Shown here: positions 57,222 through 64,000 of the stretch, in pieces
Layout of the letters: each line of letters opens with the position of its first letter
Position numbering within the stretch: the first letter of the stretch is position 1
Source of the DNA: Streptococcus ovis DSM 16829
GTDB lineage: Bacteria; Bacillota; Bacilli; Lactobacillales; Streptococcaceae
Length of the DNA: 64,000 nt
Direction of reading: 5' to 3'
Assembly (NCBI RefSeq): GCF_000380125.1
Contig: NZ_KB904583.1
Location: forward strand, 86,733-150,732
Translations under genes and position numbers: made by a program
Notes under the pieces: generated by a model
The model's database searches: none
What the model was told of the DNA's origin: nothing
Seen by the model: only the letters and a program-made list of their open reading frames with translations

Positions 57222-57354
57222 AAGGTGATATCACCTTTCTATTTTTAATAGGGTTTGGTACCTCCTGAAAAGTGTCTTTTCTTCCAGGAGTGTACCTATC
57301 CCTATTAAAACTTCTGGGGAAATCCCCAAACCCCTAAGAGGTGCTTACGCACCT
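57222..57354. other. Candidate origin of transfer (oriT)
   Basis: Upstream of mobC lie, in order: a perfect 16-bp palindrome (AAGGTGATATCACCTT, 57222-57237), a long inverted repeat (57246-57267 with 57285-57307, arms TAATAGGG...CTCCTG), a short hairpin (GGGGAAATCCCC, 57317-57328) and a third hairpin (AGGTGCTTACGCACCT, 57339-57354). A dense set of hairpins beside mobC and the relaxase is what oriT looks like. The nick position is not identified. Confidence 0.6.
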
Positions 57355-57357
57355 TTT

Positions 57358-57612
57358 CTAAACTTCCATCTGCGATAGAAGTTTCTCTTTCAGAGAAAGA
57401 TATTCCTCATCGGAAATACTTTCCAGATAGAGAATTGTTTCTCCATATTCTTCAGATACCGTAGAATCAATTTCAGCTAATTCTTCACGGTATTCGTCCA
57501 AAATAGCAATCGCCTTTCTGCGTTTTGCTTCAATAAAATTTTGGTTTTTTGAGTACTTTCCATTCTCAAAATAGAACAGATTTGCGAGTAAAGTTGTTAA
57601 CTTTATAACCAA
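57358..57612 (-). CDS. Hypothetical protein in the mobilization module
   Basis: An 84-residue protein (MVIKLTTLLANLFYFENGKY...LSLKEKLLSQMEV) rich in Lys, Glu and Ile, without a recognised domain and without membrane segments; it may be helical. It ends just outside the oriT region and starts beside the repeat array. Orthologues next to mobC would support a role in mobilization, but I cannot name one. Confidence 0.6.
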   Translation of the reverse strand: MVIKLTTLLANLFYFENGKYSKNQNFIEAKRRKAIAILDEYREELAEIDSTVSEEYGETILYLESISDEEYLSLKEKLLSQMEV

Positions 57613-57615
57613 AAA

Positions 57616-57752
57616 AATTTTTCTAGGATAAATCAGCTAAAAATGTACTTAATTCAAGGCTAAACTGGAATTTCTAGATACCTTCATTTTTCTATAAAAG
57701 TGTACTTTATTAACGACAAAACTGGAAATTTTTTCAAAAGTACATTTTTCTA
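57616..57752 (-). repeat. Iteron-like direct repeats
   Basis: The motif TAGAAAAAT(G) occurs three times at 57616-57625, 57685-57694 and 57743-57752 on the minus strand. Between these, TTCCAGTTT, a spacer, and AAGTAC(A) occur twice in the same order and spacing (TGTACTT on the plus strand at 57644 and 57701, ACTGGAA at 57664 and 57721). Units are about 57 bases and degenerate. They may be binding sites for a replication, excision or regulatory protein. Confidence 0.55.
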
Positions 57753-57846
57753 TTTAATTTGATACCTAAAACTATGTTTTCGGACATAGAGATCCCCCCA
57801 TTTTTTACATAAATTTAAAACAGATCTATATTTTAGACCTGTTTTA

Positions 57847-59700
57847 TTATTTCTTAAATTGAACAAAATGAGCTCGTTTTCTTCTAAATCCTTTACATAT
57901 CGAACATGGCTCTTGATTTCTTATCTCACACATTATTCTATTTTTAATAGATGCCTTATAGCGATGTTCGGGATTATTGTTGCAAATCCACCATACTTGC
58001 TGTCTGCTATTTTCTGTATGATTTTCTGGATTTCCAAGCAACATATTGTTTAGATAATCCCATTCTTTCAATAAATGAGGGTATGTTTCGCTCATGTTAT
58101 TTTCTACATAAGGAACATCTAATTTATTACAACTGGGACAGACATTATCGATACTTACCGTATCAGTTAAGTATCTGTTCAGTACTACATTGATACTTTC
58201 TCTGTAGCTTATTTGACATTTATTACAGCGCCAACTGTAGTTTCTATTGCTTTTGTAATCTAGGATAACAGATTCTGTAGTAATATTGTTTTCTGTATCC
58301 CAGATTGTTTTCAATTCAGGATAAAGATCAAATAAGGTATTTACACCCTTTAAAGGCAACTCATTATTACAATACGGACAGCAACTTTGAATTTCTCTTC
58401 GAATTGGTATAGAGCAAAGATAGTCATTTTTACAATCTGAGCAATTCCACCAATATTTCTTAGTTTCTACATTTGTGAGGGCTAGAAACATAGGTATTTT
58501 ATTTTTTTCACTCCACTCTTTGATAAGAATGGGTTCGTTATGCAGAGAATTATTTTTAAATACACTGGTTGACCATTCACAGAAATTTGGGCAGGATTGA
58601 ACAAATACGTTTTTAGAGTCTGTTCGAGTAATCATTTCTTTTGGACTGCATTCAAATGAAATATCGCAACAAGGACACATCCAAGTAATTTCTTCAGTAG
58701 ATTGGTGCCAATAATCTGTTAGACTTTCCAGGTTATTTGGATGTAAAAATTGTTTTAGATATGGATGGGTTTTATCTAGTGTATTAAAGCCTCTCAACAT
58801 TTCTTTGTTGCTACAAAATGGGCAACTATGGTTAGTCCTTTCATAGACTTTACATGAATAGGAACCCTTGCATTTTGAACAACTCCATATTACAGGCATA
58901 TCTGAAAGCGCATCAACTTGATTAGGTGATATGTTATTCTCTTCTGACCATTCATCAATGTAGTCTGGTGTTAAAAAATCCAATGGTGCATTTGTTGATG
59001 AATTCTGTAATGGGTTATTAAAACTTGCATTGCATTCAGTACAATAACTGCCGTTTCGCCTTATTCTAGCGAACAAACTATCAATTGGCATTGTGAAATC
59101 ATAACGACACTTGTCACAGTTCCAATGCATAGGTTTTGTAACATTTGTGTTCAGCCTTAATTCATTGAATTGAATATCATTCAACTCATCGTTATATATT
59201 TGTCCTAGATTCGGATAGACTTCAGTATAGTAATTTTGATACGATAACTCATTACAACCAATATGGAATATTTCCTTTTCCTCAGACTGAAATAATCTTA
59301 AATTTATAGCTGCATCTCTCCAGGAGCTATGACAAGTTGGACATTTAAGTTGGAATATATGTCTAGAGTTAAATCTTTGATTCTGTAGTAAGTGACTAAT
59401 CGTTTCTCTATCCTCACGATGATAATTTATATAATTCTCAAAGTCAGGAAACATAGCTTTGATGCTATTTATCTCACTAATAAGAACTTTTCCAAGATTG
59501 CAACAAGGGCAAAAATCGGGAATCTTCAGACTTATTTTATAAATGTCATTGATTTTAGCCTCCCATTGATACGAACAGCTGGGGCATATCCAGTTTGCAT
59601 AATGCCGACTATTTACTTTTGTACTTTCTAAATCCAATATATTCAAGTTCAAATTCCAGTATAACAGCATACCTGGCACTTCTTTTATTGTTTTTATCAT
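57847..59700 (-). CDS. Multi zinc-ribbon protein (DUF4379-like repeats)
   Basis: The 617-residue protein has eight repeat units, each with paired Cys motifs: WICPSC/CPCC, LKCPTC, WNCDKC/CTEC, WSCSKC/CPFC, WMCPCC, WNCSDC/CPYC, WRCNKC/CPSC and a last degenerate one with WICNN and CSIC. Several units are preceded by a motif such as IDEWSEENN or LKEWDYLNN. This is the treble-clef 'zinc-ribbon domain' (PF14311/DUF4379) architecture. Biochemical function is unknown; relatives sometimes sit with endonucleases. It is ten bases after the TnpC-like gene, in the recombinase operon. Confidence 0.78.
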   Translation of the reverse strand: MIKTIKEVPGMLLYWNLNLNILDLESTKVNSRHYANWICPSCSYQWEAKINDIYKISLKIPDFCPCCNLGKVLISEINSIKAMFPDFENYINYHREDRETISHLLQNQRFNSRHIFQLKCPTCHSSWRDAAINLRLFQSEEKEIFHIGCNELSYQNYYTEVYPNLGQIYNDELNDIQFNELRLNTNVTKPMHWNCDKCRYDFTMPIDSLFARIRRNGSYCTECNASFNNPLQNSSTNAPLDFLTPDYIDEWSEENNISPNQVDALSDMPVIWSCSKCKGSYSCKVYERTNHSCPFCSNKEMLRGFNTLDKTHPYLKQFLHPNNLESLTDYWHQSTEEITWMCPCCDISFECSPKEMITRTDSKNVFVQSCPNFCEWSTSVFKNNSLHNEPILIKEWSEKNKIPMFLALTNVETKKYWWNCSDCKNDYLCSIPIRREIQSCCPYCNNELPLKGVNTLFDLYPELKTIWDTENNITTESVILDYKSNRNYSWRCNKCQISYRESINVVLNRYLTDTVSIDNVCPSCNKLDVPYVENNMSETYPHLLKEWDYLNNMLLGNPENHTENSRQQVWWICNNNPEHRYKASIKNRIMCEIRNQEPCSICKGFRRKRAHFVQFKK

Positions 59701-59710
59701 ACTTCATCTC

Positions 59711-60412
59711 TCAATAATTTGTTTTGCTATCTAGTAAATTTTTTATATTTACAATTTTATTTTTAGCTCCATCATTGTTGGTTGATTTTGATTGAAAATC
59801 AATTTTTGAATCTGCTGTAATAATCTGACTTGCTAGATAATCATCAGAAATGATTCTATTCTCTGATTTCAAAAGACCCTCTGCTTTTAATAGTTCGTTA
59901 GCAATTTCAGGATAGACAGTAGTTTTGATGATACTTTTAAGTGAGCTGATTTCATCCATTAATACCTTGCACTCTTCAATATTACTTGATGTCAATTCAA
60001 GTTGATCCTTTAACTTTTTATTCTCAATTACCAGAACTTCTGCTTCATCTTTATACTTTAAAGCCACTTCAACAATCCCTTTATAGTATTTGTTCAGTTC
60101 AACTAGTGCTGAACGGATTGCCCTGGGTGTTCGATTGGTCATCATAAAACTGTCTATATCTAAGGTCTTGTAAGTAATGATAGTTTGAAATTCTTCATCC
60201 TCTGCCTCAGCTTTTCGTTTCTCGATAGTTAATCGAAAATTTTTATTTCGCCTCAAGGTAGTATCGGTAACTTCGGGAAAACCTGTAACTCTTAAGTAAT
60301 CACCGAATTTTGGTAATTTGAACAAAGAAATATCATTTGAACACTCATTTAAGACATATTCCTCGAATTTTTCGAATAAATCTTCATCAGAAATTAGTCT
60401 TCTTCTAGCCAT
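59711..60412 (-). CDS. TnpC-like coiled-coil protein
   Basis: The 233-residue protein has an N-terminal helix-turn-helix-like part (LPKFGDYLRVTGFPEVTDTTLRR), a central region, and a long coiled coil (about 125-175, EVLVIENKKLKDQLELTSSNIEECKVL). Its position directly after a tyrosine recombinase and its N-terminal 'TTLRRNKNFRLTIEKRK' motif resemble TnpC of Tn554, an accessory factor that influences orientation of integration. A GGAGGGG site precedes its ATG, overlapping the recombinase stop by eight bases. Confidence 0.6.
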   Translation of the reverse strand: MARRRLISDEDLFEKFEEYVLNECSNDISLFKLPKFGDYLRVTGFPEVTDTTLRRNKNFRLTIEKRKAEAEDEEFQTIITYKTLDIDSFMMTNRTPRAIRSALVELNKYYKGIVEVALKYKDEAEVLVIENKKLKDQLELTSSNIEECKVLMDEISSLKSIIKTTVYPEIANELLKAEGLLKSENRIISDDYLASQIITADSKIDFQSKSTNNDGAKNKIVNIKNLLDSKTNY

Positions 60413-62066
60413 TTAACCCCTCCGCTTTAAACATTTGTTTCGCACCTAAATACTCTTGATACGAGTGGCTTACAGACGATAGCTTCAAAAGTGCCTCGCC
60501 AATATCTTCCATATTCCCCTTGCCTTGTCTAACTCGTTTTACAGCCTCATCAACAATAAGGGCTTCTTGGTCAACTGACTTCTTGTAAGTCTTATCCATT
60601 GAAAAATACTCTTTTCCAGCCTTGCGATAGAACGGACAACTCGTACAAGCTCCAAGTTCTGCATGATTACTGATAACTTTTAGACAATCTGAGTAATCAC
60701 CCGAAGCAAACCTCGGTGAGTAGCACCGTCCTTTGTTTTCTAATTGAACAAACGCCTTTCCTACTGTATATCTAGGTTGTGCCTTACTAATCTCATAAGT
60801 TGTTTGTGAACTAGTCAGCTTACGAAATACTTGATAGCTTCGACATTCTATGAATTGACTAAGATTTGAAAAATAATGTGACGAAGTTGCTACGTTATCA
60901 TGGCCTGCAAGCAACATTGCAGTTACTGGGCTAGCCCCTTCAGCAATTAGGTTGATCATTGCAATATGTCTAGTGTCTCCGATATGGATAAAGTTGATTT
61001 CCTTATCTTCCAATCGAGATATGGGATCGATGTAATGTACTTGATAGCCATATTTCACCTCAATAATCTCATTAAAGAAATACTTTAATATGGTGTTGAT
61101 ATTTTGATACGTTAAAAAGCGGTTATTGATACCTGTCTTTCTATTCCAACGCTGATAATGCGTATCGGTTACAAAAAGTGTATTTAATTTTGTTGACTCT
61201 AAATCTTGTGTTAATTTTAAGTAATGTTGGATTGATTGAGCAAGATTAGTGGGAATCTCATAGGTCGTTAAGTAATAGTCTTCAGTAATTTTATGTGAAA
61301 TCGCCTTCTCTCTTCCTTTTAGGTTATTTCTTCTAAGAGTTAGATAATACTTACCATTCTTCTCAGATAGACAGTCTCTTTGAGTCAATAAAAATTCCCG
61401 TGGTCGTAAGGGAACTACTGCTGTAATTTGCCACCAAAGATAAATTGGGTAGTAAAACAACCTTTCAGTTTCAGGGAGGGGTTGAGACCAATAGTCAGTT
61501 AGGATATCGTTAAATGCAAAATAGGACTGAAATTGGGCTAGTTGACGCTGTTGCTTTGATTTTGATTGATATTGCAATGCAATCACATGATCTAGTTGTT
61601 CCAAGAATTGATTCATTTGTGAATCTTCAACGCAAGGTAGACTTGCAAAAAAGTCAAAACATAAGTTGGGAGCTGATAATTTGATATTTGCCATATCCGA
61701 TACAACATTTTGCTTTGTTGTTTTTACTAATCTTTTTACATCTCGTAAAAAGATTTGCAAAGTGGTCAGGACATGCTGTTCCATAGATAAGACTACATAT
61801 GACTTCAAATATTCAATAAATGAATGGTAAGTAAAACCTGTCAATGTCTCAAAATATCGTTCATATTGAAATCTGTTAACATTGAAGAGAAAATTTACAT
61901 TAGCATATTCATTAGTTAATAACCATTTTCCTGATTCAAAATCAGGAGTAAGAATGATATCTTTTTCATAATAGTCCTTAAAATACACATGTGCCTTATC
62001 AACCATGACTTGATCGATTTCGGTAATACTTTTAATGGTTTGAAATAGCTTTGCTTCTGTAATCAA
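60405..62066 (-). CDS. Tyrosine recombinase (TnpB/integrase-like)
   Basis: The 553-residue recombinase has box I Arg in VPLRPREFLL, a box II with HIGDTRHIAMINLIAEG, then LAGHDNVATSSHYFSN with the active His and Tyr. A C-terminal zinc-like motif CTSCPFYRKAGKEY follows, as in Tn554 TnpB. It starts from a TTG codon after GGAGTTAATCCA, overlapping the upstream gene by four bases. This pattern is consistent with catalysis of excision and integration of the element. Confidence 0.78.
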   Translation of the reverse strand: MITEAKLFQTIKSITEIDQVMVDKAHVYFKDYYEKDIILTPDFESGKWLLTNEYANVNFLFNVNRFQYERYFETLTGFTYHSFIEYLKSYVVLSMEQHVLTTLQIFLRDVKRLVKTTKQNVVSDMANIKLSAPNLCFDFFASLPCVEDSQMNQFLEQLDHVIALQYQSKSKQQRQLAQFQSYFAFNDILTDYWSQPLPETERLFYYPIYLWWQITAVVPLRPREFLLTQRDCLSEKNGKYYLTLRRNNLKGREKAISHKITEDYYLTTYEIPTNLAQSIQHYLKLTQDLESTKLNTLFVTDTHYQRWNRKTGINNRFLTYQNINTILKYFFNEIIEVKYGYQVHYIDPISRLEDKEINFIHIGDTRHIAMINLIAEGASPVTAMLLAGHDNVATSSHYFSNLSQFIECRSYQVFRKLTSSQTTYEISKAQPRYTVGKAFVQLENKGRCYSPRFASGDYSDCLKVISNHAELGACTSCPFYRKAGKEYFSMDKTYKKSVDQEALIVDEAVKRVRQGKGNMEDIGEALLKLSSVSHSYQEYLGAKQMFKAEGLNG

Positions 62067-63916
62067 TGGATTAACTCCTTTATTATTTCTTCATAGTCAT
62101 TCAAGACTTCTTCACCGTATTGCTCAGAAAGCGACTGTAGCATTTCAGTCAAACAGGGCTTCAACTGCAATTCCAATATTGCTTTTATCTTTCCTTTTTC
62201 TAAATCATCTATTACTTCGTTATAACGATGGTTCAAACGATTAAATTCTCCGATGAGAAGCAAAAGCGTTGATTTCGTCTGCAATTCATATTGACAACCT
62301 ACACAATGCTGCTTGTCGATGTAGGGGCAAAGTTTACCAAGTGCAGATAACAAGCACATGCTTTCGGTCTGTTTGGAAAATGCTTCTCCATTACCGATTC
62401 TATGGCAAACTGTCAATAATTGTTGAGGACTCAATTGCTCTTGAATAACTGTTTTTAGCGCATTCTGCGAGCGAGAATCAGCTCTTATACTAATTTCTAA
62501 AGTTTTTTCTATTTCCGCAGGTGTCAGATCTAATTCTTTAATCATCCGTGTTTGTTGACTTGGAGTCAGCTCTTTGTACTTACCTCTCGTTACAATCGTC
62601 AATAACATTGATGGAACCATTGATAGTACACCTCTCTCAAATAGTTCTTTTGCAACCATTTCAGGCTGCACTTGTCCTAATTGAGCATCCTTTAAGTATG
62701 TTGACGTCGTTTGAGCAAATTCATCGTAAGAGCCTTTGTGACTTCTAGCTAAGGCTGCTAAGAAATACCCTTTTATGTTGAGTTCAGATTTCTCCTCTAT
62801 GACATCATCGGCGAGCATCGCGACAGCTTGGAGATATGATTTATTTGCTGAACGGCTACTAAAGTTTCTTTCTAAAAATAAGCTACCAATTTCTTCTCCC
62901 ATGTATCTATGAATTCGTTCATAGTCGGATATCTTCCTGATTAGAGGTGACTCAGAAGCTTGTTTGTTTGCTATTTGATAATGTGCCTCACAGATAGCCA
63001 GGAGTGTTCCAATCAGCACCTGACAGCTCTCAGGCACATGGAATTTCAATTGGCTGACATTTGAAGCTCTCTTAGTCTTGTTTGGAGTAATGTTGAGATA
63101 TGTCAATCTTGTGGTAATACTAAGGAGTGTTCGCCTTGCCTCACCAGTAGTCCAAGTACCATTCTTGACTGCCCTTAGTATGTCGTTAGGAACACGAGAT
63201 AATTTGGGGTGTCCAATTCTTTCCAAATCTGTAGTTCTAAAGGCACATATAAAATGGAGTGCAAGATAAAGCCAAGTGTCAGCGTAATCTTTAGATTGGG
63301 CTGCAAGGTAAAGCATGTTATTTTTTTGAATATAGTCATCATTAAAAAGATAAAACATCAATTGTAAGTAGTCATTCAACTCGTATGCTCCGTTTTTATC
63401 TTCAAGCGTATAACGATTCGTCATAACATAAGAGTTTCTGTAATGTGTCACACCTTTCCCTAATAACCAATCAGAAAATGATATCAACTCTTTACCATGA
63501 GACTTGCTCAGAGCTTCGGTTGCGTATTCGATGAGTTTTTCAAGGTTTCGATCATTATATAGAAAAATGTCTTTCTCCAAGTAATAACTAAGAAAATCCA
63601 TCAGATAAAATTGACTAGCTTCTTCAAGATTTTGAATAGTTACAAATTCTTTAAAATATTGGTGTGACATGGGAAATTTTTGTTTAAAAATTGCCTCCAT
63701 CGATTCAATTCCAGGCTCAGTTGTCAAAAAGCTAACTATTCGCTTCTTTAAAAGCTGAGTATCATGATCTTTAATACACTGATTATCTTTATTTATCCCA
63801 ATATAAAACCACTTATTATCTAATAAATATTGACTTATCTTCTCTCTCATTTTTGGAGTATCTGCATTTAACTCTATTAAAAGAGCTTCAAGAAATCTTT
63901 TTAAATCGACTGCCAC
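62063..63916 (-). CDS. Degenerate tyrosine-recombinase-like protein with Cys motif
   Basis: The 617-residue protein shares landmarks with tyrosine recombinases: CAFRTTDLERIG (box I-like), and a C-terminal ALARSHKGSYDEFAQTTSTYLKDA with a plausible Tyr, but the usual HxLRH box is not recognisable. A C-terminal Cys cluster (CPYIDKQHCVGCQYEL) resembles the Tn554 TnpB type. It starts at GTG (63916) after GGAGGAGGAG. Either an inactive partner or a divergent recombinase; the Cys motif and neighbours favour a Tn554-like recombinase partner. Confidence 0.6.
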   Translation of the reverse strand: MAVDLKRFLEALLIELNADTPKMREKISQYLLDNKWFYIGINKDNQCIKDHDTQLLKKRIVSFLTTEPGIESMEAIFKQKFPMSHQYFKEFVTIQNLEEASQFYLMDFLSYYLEKDIFLYNDRNLEKLIEYATEALSKSHGKELISFSDWLLGKGVTHYRNSYVMTNRYTLEDKNGAYELNDYLQLMFYLFNDDYIQKNNMLYLAAQSKDYADTWLYLALHFICAFRTTDLERIGHPKLSRVPNDILRAVKNGTWTTGEARRTLLSITTRLTYLNITPNKTKRASNVSQLKFHVPESCQVLIGTLLAICEAHYQIANKQASESPLIRKISDYERIHRYMGEEIGSLFLERNFSSRSANKSYLQAVAMLADDVIEEKSELNIKGYFLAALARSHKGSYDEFAQTTSTYLKDAQLGQVQPEMVAKELFERGVLSMVPSMLLTIVTRGKYKELTPSQQTRMIKELDLTPAEIEKTLEISIRADSRSQNALKTVIQEQLSPQQLLTVCHRIGNGEAFSKQTESMCLLSALGKLCPYIDKQHCVGCQYELQTKSTLLLLIGEFNRLNHRYNEVIDDLEKGKIKAILELQLKPCLTEMLQSLSEQYGEEVLNDYEEIIKELIH

Positions 63917-64000
63917 TACTCTCCTCCTCCAAATAAATCATTTGCTCTCCAACTAAGATAATCAAACACACCGTCATTAACTTGTCTGTACTGTTTAGCT
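63916..64000 (-). CDS. Partial upstream gene of the recombinase operon
   Basis: The final 27 residues of a minus-strand gene are seen (ends LSWRANDLFGGGE and TAG). The stop codon overlaps the GTG start of the next gene by one base. Position makes a further recombinase likely, but the visible part has no diagnostic motif. Confidence 0.5.
   Translation of the reverse strand, partial: AKQYRQVNDGVFDYLSWRANDLFGGGE

Overview
The window looks like chromosome of a low-GC streptococcus, most probably Streptococcus suis or a close relative. The evidence is the gene set and order: an ezrA-gyrB-rodA neighbourhood, polA, tgt, a zinc-independent S14 gene under an AdcR-type operator, and a MarR regulator followed by two ABC half-transporters that match the S. 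suis satR-satA-satB fluoroquinolone efflux locus. No tRNA, rRNA or CRISPR array is seen. Most genes lie on the minus strand.

Region by region. (1) 1-6945 is a histidine biosynthesis operon on the minus strand, read hisC-hisZ-hisG-hisD-serB-(RpiB/LacAB-like)-hisB-hisH-(P-loop kinase-like, cut by the window edge). Genes are translationally coupled by overlaps of a few bases. A T-box leader with a probable CAC (His) specifier and a consensus promoter precede it. (2) 7084-13517 holds ezrA, gyrB, a DJ-1 protein, rodA and rpmE2. (3) 13552-15578 is a small operon: a DHH phosphodiesterase (Pde2), a cytosolic ApbE flavin transferase, and a 51-residue protein carrying two ApbE-type flavinylation motifs (DADSGAS and DAISGAS). 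This small gene is one of the most unusual items here. (4) 15623-24347 is ordinary core sequence: GST, flavodoxin, rpsN2, chorismate mutase with a CLC-F type fluoride antiporter, GlsB-like protein, a broken alpha-amylase, tgt, DUF975, CPBP and CoA-binding proteins. (5) 24391-36222 holds polA, PAP2, DUF2200, a TraX-like protein, an ABC exporter whose permease has a long coiled-coil insert, tpx and copA behind two cop boxes. (6) 36703-43058 is an alpha-galactoside uptake operon (binding protein, two permeases, alpha-galactosidase) with a divergent AraC-type regulator. (7) 43501-51973 holds a HerA-like ATPase, Nudix, DUF4649, satB-satA-satR, a structured repeat element, a HEPN-like/CBS protein, a 63-bp tandem repeat and hup.

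(8) 52100-64000 is an accessory mobile region. It starts with two facing promoters that would make overlapping antisense RNAs, then an ISLre2-type transposase, a 40-residue membrane peptide, a ribbon-helix-helix protein, ParA, a MOBP-type relaxase and MobC with a candidate oriT. Next come an iteron-like repeat array and an operon of recombinase-like genes: a fragment, a degenerate recombinase, a tyrosine recombinase and a TnpC-like coiled-coil protein, ending in a protein with eight zinc-ribbon repeats. The parts suggest an integrative mobilizable element that transfers with the help of a conjugative partner. Its ends are not resolved, and the right side continues beyond the window.
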